DNA from: Pirellulales bacterium
GTDB lineage: Bacteria > Planctomycetota > Planctomycetia > Pirellulales > Thermoguttaceae
DNA length: 64,000 nucleotides
NCBI GenBank assembly: GCA_016935315.1
Contig: JAFGRD010000008.1
Span: 1-64,000, forward strand
Direction of reading: 5' to 3'
Shown: piece after piece, positions 35,817-44,204 of the stretch
Numbering within the stretch: the stretch's first letter is position 1
Layout of the letters: every line of letters begins with the position of its first letter
Notes under the pieces: generated by a model
The model's input: only the letters and a program-made list of their open reading frames with translations
Told to the model about the DNA's origin: nothing
Databases searched by the model: none
Made by a program: the position numbers and the translations under genes

Positions 35817-37841
35817 ATGAAGAATTTCAGCAGGGTCTTGCGGCTGGCCATCCAATATCGGGTGACCCTTGTGCTGTCGGTCGCGTGTGCGTTGGGAGTG
35901 GCCGTACTCTGGGGGGCCAACATCGGCACCGTCTATCCGTTCGTGGAAGTGGCCTTCAAAGGCGAGTCGCTGCAGAACTGGGTCAACCGGCGGATCGAGA
36001 CGGCCGAAGCGACGATCACGGAGAAGACATCACAGATCGAGCAATACGAACGTCTGCTTGAGCAGAGCCCGTCCGATCAGCACAGGGATCTGCGGGTGAA
36101 GCTGAATTTGGCCGTCTCGCGGCTGGAAGCGGAGCAGAAGGCCGCCGTGCGCTATCGATGGGCCAAGCCGCTGATTGACGATTATCTGCCGAACGACCCG
36201 TTTCGGACCCTGGCGTTGGTCACCGGCTTGCTGCTGGTAGGCACGCTGCTGAAGGTCATTTTTCTGATCGGCCACAATATCCTGGTAGCTCGCTTGGCCC
36301 AACTTTCCACGTTCGAGCTGCGCAAGCTCTTCTACCGCCGCACGTTGCGAATGGACATCCATGCCTTCGGCAGCGACGGCACGACCGACCTGATGAGCCG
36401 CTTCACCCACGACACCGAACACGTCGCCGAAGGGCTGGTCACCTTGTTCGGCAAGCTGGTCCGCGAGCCGATGAAGATGGCGGCCTGTCTGATCGGGGCC
36501 GGGCTGATCTGCTGGCGACTGCTGTTTCTGTCGCTGTTGATCGCGCCGCTGGCCGCCTTCCTCATCCGTTGGCTGGCCAAGACGCTGAAACGGGCCAACC
36601 GCCGGGCCATGGAGGAGATGGCCCAGATCTACTCGACCCTGGAAGAGACCTTCCGGGGTATCAAGATCGTCAAGGCGTTCACCAACGAACGCCAGGAACG
36701 AAGGCGGTTTCACCTCGGCAGCAAAAAATACTACACCAAGGCCATGGGGATCGCCCGATACGACTCGCTGGCGCGGCCGATCACCGAGGTGATGGGCATC
36801 GTGGCCATCTGCTTGACGCTCCTGGCCGGCGCCTGGCTGGTGCTCTCGAACGAAACCCACCTGCTGGGAATCCGCATGAGCTCGCGGCCGCTGAGCTTCG
36901 GGTCGCTTTTGCTGTTTTACGGGCTGTTGGCCGGGTCGGCCGATCCGATCCGCAAGCTCTCGGAGGTCTTCACGCGGTTGCAGCGGGCGGCGGCGGCCAG
37001 CGACCGGATCTTCGCCCGCCTCGACCGCGAGCCGACCGTCCGCGATCCCGAGCATCCCGTTGCGTACACAAGGCACGGCCGCGACCTGGTCTTCGATGGG
37101 GTCGGCTTCGCGTATCAGCCGGGCCAGCCCGTGCTGAAGGATATCAACCTGCGGATCGGTTTCGGCCAGACGGTTGCCCTGGTGGGGCCCAACGGCTGCG
37201 GCAAGAGCACGCTGGCCAACCTGATTCCCCGGTTCTACGACCCGACCGCCGGCACGATCTGCCTGGACGGCGTGTTGCTGAAGGAAATGCGGGTCCGCGA
37301 CCTGCGGAGACAAATCGGTCTGGTCACCCAGGAGACCCTCCTGTTCGACGACACGATCCTCAACAACATCCGCTACGGATCACCGCACGCCACGCGCGAC
37401 GAAGTGATCGAGGCGGCCCGGCGGGCGCAGGCCCATCCGTTCATCGAGCACGAGTTGCCCGAAGGGTACGAGACCCTGGCCGGCTCGATGGGCGGCCGCC
37501 TTTCCGGAGGCCAGCGGCAGCGGATCGCGCTGGCCCGGGCGATTCTGCGGGATCCGGCCCTGTTGATTCTCGACGAAGCGACCAGCCAGGTCGATCTGGA
37601 GAGCGAGCAGGCGATTCACCAGGTGCTCGAAGAGTTTATCCACGATCGGACGGTCGTGATCATTACCCATCACATGTCCATTCTCTCGCTGGCCGACCAG
37701 ATTGTGGTGATGCAGTCGGGGCAGATTCTCGATGCGGGCACGCACGACGAGTTGCTCGGCCGGTGCGATCTCTATCGCCGGGTCTACCGGATTCAGTTCG
37801 AGGAGCCCGGCAAGGGAGCCGACCCGCCGCTGGCGGCGTAG
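35817..37841 (+). CDS. ABC exporter, fused membrane and ATPase domains (MsbA-like)
   Basis: 674 residues. An ABC_membrane domain with about six helices (residues ~15-400) includes a long extracytoplasmic loop after helix 1 (IETAEATITEKTSQIEQYER ...), longer than in MsbA and coiled-coil-like. The ATPase part has Walker A VGPNGCGKSTLAN, Q-loop VTQETLLFDDTILNNI, signature RLSGGQRQRIALARAIL, Walker B LLILDEATSQVD and switch His in VVIITHHMSIL. It works as a homodimeric exporter of lipid, polysaccharide intermediate or drug. The open frame extends 37 codons upstream without homology; this ATG begins the conserved part. Confidence 0.92.
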   Translation: MKNFSRVLRLAIQYRVTLVLSVACALGVAVLWGANIGTVYPFVEVAFKGESLQNWVNRRIETAEATITEKTSQIEQYERLLEQSPSDQHRDLRVKLNLAVSRLEAEQKAAVRYRWAKPLIDDYLPNDPFRTLALVTGLLLVGTLLKVIFLIGHNILVARLAQLSTFELRKLFYRRTLRMDIHAFGSDGTTDLMSRFTHDTEHVAEGLVTLFGKLVREPMKMAACLIGAGLICWRLLFLSLLIAPLAAFLIRWLAKTLKRANRRAMEEMAQIYSTLEETFRGIKIVKAFTNERQERRRFHLGSKKYYTKAMGIARYDSLARPITEVMGIVAICLTLLAGAWLVLSNETHLLGIRMSSRPLSFGSLLLFYGLLAGSADPIRKLSEVFTRLQRAAAASDRIFARLDREPTVRDPEHPVAYTRHGRDLVFDGVGFAYQPGQPVLKDINLRIGFGQTVALVGPNGCGKSTLANLIPRFYDPTAGTICLDGVLLKEMRVRDLRRQIGLVTQETLLFDDTILNNIRYGSPHATRDEVIEAARRAQAHPFIEHELPEGYETLAGSMGGRLSGGQRQRIALARAILRDPALLILDEATSQVDLESEQAIHQVLEEFIHDRTVVIITHHMSILSLADQIVVMQSGQILDAGTHDELLGRCDLYRRVYRIQFEEPGKGADPPLAA

Positions 37842-38047
37842 CCGCTGCCGCTGCAGTGGTCGCTCATGGCGGCCGGCGCCCTCGGGCGTGGCGGCGTTCG
37901 GTCGTAAGGCCCTCCGGTCCCGATATCTGTTGTAATCGGCCGGTGGTTGCTGATAATGGAAGGGTGGCTCGCGAAGGGTTGCGTGATTCTGGGTATTGCC
38001 CAGCGCCTTGGGGCCGAGTCAGCCAACTGCACAGCGGAGGCAGAACC

Positions 38048-39415
38048 ATGTCGGGGAAACCGGTTTCGCGTCGGAGGTTTGTGGAAACGGCGGCCGCGGC
38101 GGCCGGATGGTGCTTGGGCACCTCCCAAACGCCGGGGCAGGGTCTGGCGGCGGAGACTGCCGCGCCGGCTCAGGCCGTGGTGCCCAACGCGCCGATCGGC
38201 GTGGCGCGGGGAATCCATCCGGGACGAGTCGTCTGGGCACACGAGCCGGCGGCCACCCGTTGGCAAGGGCCGGGCAACGGGCATTGGTGGCAGGGCGACC
38301 ATACCGACCAGTCCCTGGTCGATCGCATGTTGTCGCAAAGCCTCTGCCGGCTCGTCGGGGTCGATAGCACGGCCGACGCATGGGATCGGCTGCTGCGACA
38401 CTTCAACCAGGCCCGCGGCAAGGGCCACGTCGGTTATCGGCCGGGCGAGAAGATCGCGGTCAAGGTCAACTTCGTGGGGTTCCTCTGGCGTTTGGACGGG
38501 GTGAATCCGGAGAACTACAATCTGGAGCGGCGCCGGGACTACATGAACACCTCGCCGCAGATGATGCGGGCCGTGCTGCGACAGCTCGTGCAGGCCGTCG
38601 GCGCGAAGCAAGGGGACATTGCCCTGGTCGATACCCTGGCCCATTTTCCCAACGAATACCACCAGATCCTCCACGCCGAGTTTCCCCAGGTGCAGTACGT
38701 GGATTTTGCCGGCCGGTTCGGCCGCGTGGCCGCGAAACCGTCGTCCGTGCCCTTGTACTGGAGCTGTCGCCCCGAAGGAAGCCGCCAGGACTACGTGCCG
38801 GGCTGCTTCGCCGAGGCCGATTACCTGATCAACCTGGCCAACCTCAAGGCCCACACGGGCGCGGGAGTGACGCTGTGTGCCAAGAACCACTACGGGTCGC
38901 TGGTGCGCTGGCCGGCCGAGGAGGGTTACTACGATCTTCACGCGACGGGCTTTGCCCCGGGCGCGGGCAAGTACCGCAACCTGGTCGACTTGATGGGCCA
39001 CGCCCACCTCGGAGGCAAGACGCTGGTCTACCTGATCGACGGCCTCTACGCGGGAAGGCACCCGATCGATCCGGCGCCCTTGAAGTGGAACTCGGCCCCG
39101 TTTGACGGCCATTGGAGCTCGAGTCTGCTGGCCTCCCAGGACCCGGTGGCGATCGATTCGGTCGCGCTCGATTTTCTTCGGGCCGAATGGGACGACTATC
39201 CCCACCGGCCCGGAACCGAGGACTATCTGCACGAGGCGGCCGAAGCAGACAGCCCGGCCTCGGGCACGTTTTACGATCCCGACCATGCGTCCGGCGTCCG
39301 GCGACTGGCGAGCCTCGGGGTGCACGAACACTGGAACGACGCGCGGGAAAAGCAGTATTCGCGCAACCTGGAAACCGCCGAAGGGATCGAGTTGGTGGCC
39401 GTGCGTCGGGCGTGA
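38048..39415 (+). CDS. DUF362 protein with twin-arginine signal
   Basis: The N-terminus KPVSRRRFVETAAAAAGWCL is a Tat-type signal. The body matches DUF362: GEKIAVKVNFVGFLWRLDGV, PQMMRAVLRQLVQAVGA, INLANLKAHTGAGVTLCAKN, LVYLIDGLYAGRHP, and LLASQDPVAIDSVALDFLR. DUF362 proteins are often tied to Fe-S clusters, but no ferredoxin cysteine motif is present here. 455 residues. The start lies inside a much longer open frame that shadows the ABC transporter in another phase; the Tat signal fixes it. Function unknown. Confidence 0.85.
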   Translation: MSGKPVSRRRFVETAAAAAGWCLGTSQTPGQGLAAETAAPAQAVVPNAPIGVARGIHPGRVVWAHEPAATRWQGPGNGHWWQGDHTDQSLVDRMLSQSLCRLVGVDSTADAWDRLLRHFNQARGKGHVGYRPGEKIAVKVNFVGFLWRLDGVNPENYNLERRRDYMNTSPQMMRAVLRQLVQAVGAKQGDIALVDTLAHFPNEYHQILHAEFPQVQYVDFAGRFGRVAAKPSSVPLYWSCRPEGSRQDYVPGCFAEADYLINLANLKAHTGAGVTLCAKNHYGSLVRWPAEEGYYDLHATGFAPGAGKYRNLVDLMGHAHLGGKTLVYLIDGLYAGRHPIDPAPLKWNSAPFDGHWSSSLLASQDPVAIDSVALDFLRAEWDDYPHRPGTEDYLHEAAEADSPASGTFYDPDHASGVRRLASLGVHEHWNDAREKQYSRNLETAEGIELVAVRRA

Positions 39416-39515
39416 GAGCCCGTCAAAGAAGCGAGTTGGGCACACGTACTCCGAAGCAGGTGCCTGTGCTGACTTGCGGCCCGTCGTTTCACGAGTTCCA
39501 GAGAATTCCCGACCG

Positions 39516-40169
39516 ATGCCCGATTCCCTGCTGCCAAAGCGATTTCTGTTCCGTTTCTCCTTGGCGTGCCGCTACCACGATCCGCTGTGGGGCGCCGAGG
39601 GCGCGACGCTGGATGAGACGTATCGCCTGGTGAGCCTCGCCGAGCTGGAAGATCGCGCCGCGCCGGCCGAGGTGCGCGCGGCATGGAGCGAGGCGGGGCT
39701 GGCGTTCCGGGTCCGCGTCAGCGGCAAGCGGCAAGCGCCCTGGTGCCGGGCGAACCGGCCCGAAGACAGCGACGGGCTGCAGGTCTACGTCGACACCCGC
39801 GACGTCCACAACGTGCATCGCGCCGGGCGGTTCTGCCACCGCTTCGTGTTCCTGCCCGGCGGCGGCGGACGGCGGCTCGACGAACCGGCGGCGGAATGGC
39901 TGCCGATTCACCGTGCCCGTCAACAGCCTCAGGCGATTCCGGCTCGAGCGCTGCAAGTTCGCAGCGAGAAGCGGATCGACGGCTATCTGCTGGAGGCCCT
40001 GGTGGCCGCCGAGGCCCTGACCGGCTTCGATCCGGCCGAACACCCGCGGCTCGGGTTCACCTATGCGGTGCTCGACCGGGAACTGGGTGAGCAAACGCTG
40101 GGGGCGGGCAGCCCGATGCCCTATCAGGAAGACCCCAGCCTTTGGGCCACGTTGGAGCTGACGCGGTAA
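39516..40169 (+). CDS. CBM9-like sugar-binding domain protein, cytoplasmic
   Basis: The 217-residue protein has no signal peptide. It resembles family 9 carbohydrate-binding-like domains: LVSLAELEDRAAPAEVRAAW, SEAGLAFRVRVSGK, DSDGLQVYVDTRD (the usual D-x-x-x-v-y-i-D-t-R box), FCHRFVFLPGGGG, and GYLLEALVAAEALTGFDPAEH with PRLGFTYAVLDRE. This domain is normally found secreted, so a soluble intracellular form is unusual. It lies 100 bp after the DUF362 gene, on the same strand. The ligand is unknown. Confidence 0.7.
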   Translation: MPDSLLPKRFLFRFSLACRYHDPLWGAEGATLDETYRLVSLAELEDRAAPAEVRAAWSEAGLAFRVRVSGKRQAPWCRANRPEDSDGLQVYVDTRDVHNVHRAGRFCHRFVFLPGGGGRRLDEPAAEWLPIHRARQQPQAIPARALQVRSEKRIDGYLLEALVAAEALTGFDPAEHPRLGFTYAVLDRELGEQTLGAGSPMPYQEDPSLWATLELTR

Positions 40170-40185
40170 GGACTCGCAGAGGGCG

Positions 40186-40587
40186 TTATGCCTCGATGTT
40201 GCAGCAGCCGGGCGCTTCCTTGGCCAGCCCGCACTTCTCGCACTTCACGGCGTCTTCGGCACAACATGCCTCCGTGCCCTTGACTTGCCCGCATTGCGCA
40301 CACAAGGTGACGTCCGTTCCCTTGGCGATCGCGCAGCAGCCGGGCGCTCCCTTGGCCAGCTCGCATTTGCCACACGTCGCCGCGTCTTGGGCACAGCAGA
40401 CGGCGCCGCCCTCGAGTTGGCCACATTCGCCGCAGAGGACCACGTTGACCAGAGCCGCGTGCGCCCCCGGCGCGCCGACGGCGGGCGAAGCATCCGAAGC
40501 GGCCGGGTCCTCGGCCGACGGGCCGCATCCCCAAACCACGACGGCCGCCAGCGTCACGAGGCAAAGCATCCACGGAACCTTGTTCAT
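40186..40587 (-). CDS. Lipoprotein with four CxxC...CC repeats
   Basis: GGGAG lies nine bases before the ATG. The signal peptide ends in LAAVVVWGCGPS, a lipobox. The mature part holds four repeats of ~20 residues, alternating two types. Type A is LCGECGQLEGGAVCC / LCAQCGQVKGTEACC; type B is CGKCELAKGAPGCC / CEKCGLAKEAPGCC. Each repeat has a CxxC pair and a CC pair, 16 Cys in all. Such spacing suggests metal (Zn, Cu or Fe) binding or a redox role at the membrane. 133 residues. I do not recognise a named family. Confidence 0.72.
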   Translation of the reverse strand: MNKVPWMLCLVTLAAVVVWGCGPSAEDPAASDASPAVGAPGAHAALVNVVLCGECGQLEGGAVCCAQDAATCGKCELAKGAPGCCAIAKGTDVTLCAQCGQVKGTEACCAEDAVKCEKCGLAKEAPGCCNIEA

Positions 40588-40839
40588 CGCATTTTCTCCC
40601 GTTGTTCAAAAAGGGTAGGACGCTCGGTCGCAAACTCCGTCGCGGAAGCTTCGCGAGGTCGGCGCCGGATTTTCCTCAGGAACTCTAGGCAAAAAACATG
40701 GCGACGACGCGCCCATTCGCGCAACCCGTTTCATGGCAACCGGTTGGGAGCACAGACGCCGGTTGGCCACTTGGGTGCGCGGGCGCGTCGCCGGGGGAGA
40801 CAGGCCTGGAAACCTGGGGCCGCCGACGGCCGGCGCGAT

Positions 40840-40872
40840 GGTCGGCCTGGATCGTCTGCCACGCCGGCATCA
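40840..40872 (+). repeat. Degenerate end of a MITE-like repeat
   Basis: ggtcggcctggatcgt followed by an acg-tgc/cgc-catca pattern matches the last third of the repeats at 23854, 25349 and 53336. The preceding ~130 bases are GC-rich and only loosely related. It lies in the 319-bp gap 40588-40906, which otherwise holds nothing recognisable. Confidence 0.45.
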
Positions 40873-40906
40873 CGAAGACCGGCCGCGTCCGGGCGGCGTT
40901 GCGCCT

Positions 40907-41161
40907 TCAATCGGCCGGCGGGTCCGACTCGATCAGTGCCAGCGGCTGGCCGGTGGTCAACTCGTCGTCCTCGTCGACCAGCATTTCGATCAGCACGCCG
41001 TCGGCCGGCGCCGGCAGATCGATCGTCGCCGGGCCGGCCAGGACCTCCAGCACCGGGGTCCCTTCGACAACGCGGCTCCCCTGCGCGACCAGCCACAGGC
41101 TGGCCACCACGGACTGCTCTTCCAGGCCCAACGGCGGAAGCGTCAGATGATGGCGCGGCAT
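40907..41161 (-). CDS. Stand-alone lipoyl/biotinyl-like domain without its lysine
   Basis: The 84 residues align along a whole lipoyl domain: LGLEEQSVVASLWLVAQGSRV, VEGTPVLEVLAGPATIDLPAP, ADGVLIEMLVDEDDELTTGQ, PLALIESD. In E2-type domains the hairpin reads E-V/I-E-T-D-K-A; here it is E-V-L-A-G-P-A, so the modified Lys is replaced by Pro. The fold should still form, but lipoate or biotin cannot be attached at the usual place. No dehydrogenase or carboxylase gene is nearby; the next gene upstream is a polyferredoxin. Function unknown. Confidence 0.75.
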   Translation of the reverse strand: MPRHHLTLPPLGLEEQSVVASLWLVAQGSRVVEGTPVLEVLAGPATIDLPAPADGVLIEMLVDEDDELTTGQPLALIESDPPAD

Positions 41162-41270
41162 GAAGGCCTCGTGGCGGAAGCTGCAAGAGTGCCGATGGTT
41201 GCGCTGCTGGCAACGCTACGATTGTTGTCCAGCGAACCGCCGGTGTCAAGCGGCCGCCTGTCTGTGCCGG

Positions 41271-42434
41271 TCAGGCGGGTCGATCCGAGGGCGGCGCGAA
41301 GACGCTTCGATAGGCGATCGCCTCCTGCGGGCAAACGTTTAGGCAGCGGGCGCAACTGTAGCAGTCGGCGCCGAAGTGCTTGCCCTCGATCTTGTCGGCG
41401 GCCGCGGAAAGCGGGCACGCTCGGGCGCAGGCGCCGCACGTGTTGCAGCGGCTGTGGTCGATGCGAACGCGCACCAGGCTGAGCCTCTCGGCCAGCCAGG
41501 AAACGAACCCGAACGGGCAAATCAACTGGCAGAACGGCCGGTACACGGCCAACGCCAGCCCCAGGGCGATGATCACCGTCAGCAGAATCGAGAGCGTCTC
41601 GAATCGCAGCGCGAACAAGTTGAAGGGATTCATGAAGTGGTAGACGACGTAGCCCTTCTTACCTCCGACCAGGCCGAACAACAGCAGCACCATCAGCACG
41701 AACAGACCGCCGCGGATCAGGTTCGTCAGCGCGAAAGGCAGCTTGCGGCGCTTGATCCGCTTGAGGAGCGGCAGGCTGTAGAGCAGCTCCTGCAAGGCCC
41801 CGAAGGGGCACGCCCAGCCACAGATCAGCTTGTTTCCGACGACGGCCAACGCGATGAAAAACACGAAGGCCCAGACCACGGCCGGAATCGAGGGCTGCAA
41901 TCCCACCATGCCCTTCAGCAACTTCACGGCACCTTCCATCGGATTCGGCGATTTGCCCAAAGCGAAGCCGCACAGGCCCACCGCCACCGTCAACGCGGCC
42001 AGATAGGGCCAGCGGGGATACCAGGTCTTGCGCTCGGCCACGGGCGAGCCGTCGGGGCGACCGAGACGCATCAGCCAGACCAGCCCGAACAGCGTCAACG
42101 CCGTGAAGACGTAGTACTTCAGAACGGTCGGGCGGTGTGAGAGAAGATGGGCCACCACCTCGTCGAACTGCTGCGGATCGATTCCCAGCTCCCCGAGCGG
42201 CTTGTCCTTCGCGACGCTTCGCGGCAAGTCCAGCTCCTTGGCCAGGGCCAGTCCGGTCGTCCCCAGCGCCGGGGCAATCTGGCGGATGGACATCTCCAGC
42301 GTCAGCGAGACCGCGGCGGCCTCGTCCGGCTCCGGCTCCAGAATCCAGCCGGCAGCGACGATCGCAATCATGCTCAGCAGCGTAGCAGCCAGCCAGACGT
42401 GCTGGCGTCTCGACAGGCTTCTCAGATACGACAT
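41271..42434 (-). CDS. Membrane-bound polyferredoxin (NapH/NosR/CcoG-like)
   Basis: The 387-residue protein has six or so membrane helices and four cysteine clusters. Two are CxxxCP motifs on membrane loops (LICGWACPFGALQE, FCQLICPFGFVSW), as in NapH/NosR. Two are ferredoxin-type clusters at the C-terminus (CNTCGACARACPL and CYSCARCLNVCPQEA) for two [4Fe-4S] centres. An extracytoplasmic loop (residues ~33-105) is helical. It should pass electrons between the quinone pool and an unknown partner. The start codon lies in a 20-bp tandem duplication. Confidence 0.88.
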   Translation of the reverse strand: MSYLRSLSRRQHVWLAATLLSMIAIVAAGWILEPEPDEAAAVSLTLEMSIRQIAPALGTTGLALAKELDLPRSVAKDKPLGELGIDPQQFDEVVAHLLSHRPTVLKYYVFTALTLFGLVWLMRLGRPDGSPVAERKTWYPRWPYLAALTVAVGLCGFALGKSPNPMEGAVKLLKGMVGLQPSIPAVVWAFVFFIALAVVGNKLICGWACPFGALQELLYSLPLLKRIKRRKLPFALTNLIRGGLFVLMVLLLFGLVGGKKGYVVYHFMNPFNLFALRFETLSILLTVIIALGLALAVYRPFCQLICPFGFVSWLAERLSLVRVRIDHSRCNTCGACARACPLSAAADKIEGKHFGADCYSCARCLNVCPQEAIAYRSVFAPPSDRPA

Positions 42435-42456
42435 GGGCTTCTCAGATACGACATGG
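42417..42456. repeat. 20-bp tandem duplication over the polyferredoxin start
   Basis: ggcttctcagatacgacatg occurs twice, back to back. The gene uses the inner copy's ATG. The outer copy's ATG on the minus strand opens a ten-codon frame (M-S-Y-L-R-S-P-C-R-I, stop) that overlaps the true start and could act as a small leader peptide. Confidence 0.85.
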
Positions 42457-42738
42457 GCTCGGGATCATTTGCGATGCAGGCAGAAACAAGAGGCAGGACC
42501 ACCCGTTGGGACGGCCAGACGCACGGGAGTGCTATCTATATAGAGTCGCGTGCGGCGAAACGGTTACACGCAATCTCCCCGGCTCCCGCGGAGCACCCAA
42601 TCTCCTCAGCCGGGTGGTCGTACGCTACAATACGGTGGTCGGCGGCGCCGGGCTGCGATTTCCGGGCGGCAGGGGCGCCCGGCTGCGATTGCCGGACCGA
42701 AGGGCGCCTTCGCTAACCAAGAGGGGAGAACACCTGAC
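42457..42738. other. Divergent intergenic region
   Basis: The gap between the polyferredoxin and the first of two tandem sulfatases contains no supported gene. Near 42650-42700 there is a short imperfect direct repeat (cgggctgcgatttccgg ... cggctgcgattgccgg). GGGGAG at 42722-42727 serves the sulfatase start. Promoters for both directions should lie here. Confidence 0.35.
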
Positions 42739-44109
42739 ATGCATCGAACATGGCTTCTACTGGCAGCCGCGGCGGCGAGTGTCATCGTGCTGGCCGGCAC
42801 GGCCGTTGCGGCCGAGCGGCCCAACGTGATCTACATCATGGCCGACGACCTCGGCTACGGCGACCTGGGATGCTACGGGCAGAAGCAGATCCGGACCCCC
42901 AACCTCGACAAGCTGGCCGACGAGGGCATGAAGCTGACCGACTATTACGCCGGCTGCACGGTCTGCCGGCCGTCGCGGCTGGTGCTGTGGACCGGACGCC
43001 ACACGGGCCACACGCCGATCAACTCCAACGCGTCGTACGTCTTCAAGCCCGAAGACGTGACGGTCGCCGAGCTGCTGCACCAGGCGGGCTACGCCACCGG
43101 CGGCGTGGGCAAGTGGGCCATGGGCGCGCCCGGCTCCGGCGGCGAGCCGAACCGGCACGGCTTCGATTTCTGGTGCGGCTATCTCAATCAGAGCGAGGCA
43201 CACAACTACTACCCCACGCATCTGTACCGCTGCGCCGGCGAGCGCGTCGAGGAGCTGCCGCTGGAGGGCAACGTGCTGATGGACGTGCCCCGCGCCCGGG
43301 GACGCGTCGCCGAGCCGGAGCACCGCGTGACCTACTCGCACGACGTGATGACCACCGAGGCGCTGCAGTTCATCCGCCGCAACCACCGGCGGCCGTTTCT
43401 GCTGCACGTCCACTGGACGATTCCGCACGCCAACAACGAGGGCGGGGCCGTGACCGGCGACGGCATGGAGGTGCCCGACTACGGCATCTACCAGGACAAG
43501 CCCTGGCCCAGCACGGCAAAGGGTCAGGCGGCGATGATCAGCCGCATGGACGCCGACGTCGGCCGCTTGGTCGCCCTGCTGGGCGAACTGGGCATCGACC
43601 GCAAGACGCTGATTTTGTTCACCTCCGACAACGGCCCCCACAGCGAGGGCGGGCACAAGCACGAGTACTTCGACGCCAACGGGCCGCTGCGGGGTTTCAA
43701 GCGCGACCTCTACGAAGGTGGCATCCGCGTGCCGACCCTCGCCTGGTGGCCCGGCGTGGTCGCGGCCGGGTCGCAAAGCGGCGAGCCGCTGGCCTTCTAC
43801 GATTTCCTGCCCACCGCCTGCGAGCTGGCCGGCGTCGAAGCCCCCCAGAACATCGACGGTGTGAGTTTCCTGCCTACCCTGCTGGGCAAGCCGGACCGGC
43901 AGGCGCACCACGAGTATCTCTACTGGAAATTCGGCAACAAGGAAGCGGTTCGCATGGGTCAGTGGAAGGCCGTTCGCTTGGCGCCCAACCGGCCGAGCGA
44001 GCTGTACGACCTTGGCCGCGACGTCGGCGAGACCAACGACCTGGCCGACAAGCAGCCGGAGGTTGTTGCGCGGATGGAGCAGTTCATGCGCCAAGCCGTG
44101 TCGCCGTGA
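42739..44109 (+). CDS. Arylsulfatase A-like sulfatase, exported
   Basis: A signal peptide ([20 protein letters not shown]) ends before [20 protein letters not shown], the metal-binding start of sulfatases. The active-site motif is C76-R-P-S-R, then [13 protein letters not shown]. Other elements are GKWAMG (catalytic Lys), [11 protein letters not shown] (His), [17 protein letters not shown] (metal Asp-Asn) and the C-terminal [20 protein letters not shown]. 456 residues, complete. It needs formylglycine maturation. A second sulfatase follows after 95 bp, suggesting combined desulfation of one polysaccharide. Confidence 0.94.
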   Translation: MHRTWLLLAAAAASVIVLAGTAVAAERPNVIYIMADDLGYGDLGCYGQKQIRTPNLDKLADEGMKLTDYYAGCTVCRPSRLVLWTGRHTGHTPINSNASYVFKPEDVTVAELLHQAGYATGGVGKWAMGAPGSGGEPNRHGFDFWCGYLNQSEAHNYYPTHLYRCAGERVEELPLEGNVLMDVPRARGRVAEPEHRVTYSHDVMTTEALQFIRRNHRRPFLLHVHWTIPHANNEGGAVTGDGMEVPDYGIYQDKPWPSTAKGQAAMISRMDADVGRLVALLGELGIDRKTLILFTSDNGPHSEGGHKHEYFDANGPLRGFKRDLYEGGIRVPTLAWWPGVVAAGSQSGEPLAFYDFLPTACELAGVEAPQNIDGVSFLPTLLGKPDRQAHHEYLYWKFGNKEAVRMGQWKAVRLAPNRPSELYDLGRDVGETNDLADKQPEVVARMEQFMRQAVSP

Positions 44110-44204
44110 GCCAGATTGGACAGTCAATGCACCGTATTGTCGGGGATTGCCCCTCGGTCGAGCGAGCAGACATCAATGGGACTCGTTCCATGAAAGGGCC
44201 GACC

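Noticed and set aside
36569-39415. 948-codon frame spanning the ABC transporter and DUF362 genes
   Set aside because: The first two thirds are the ABC gene out of frame; the real protein starts at the Tat signal at 38048.
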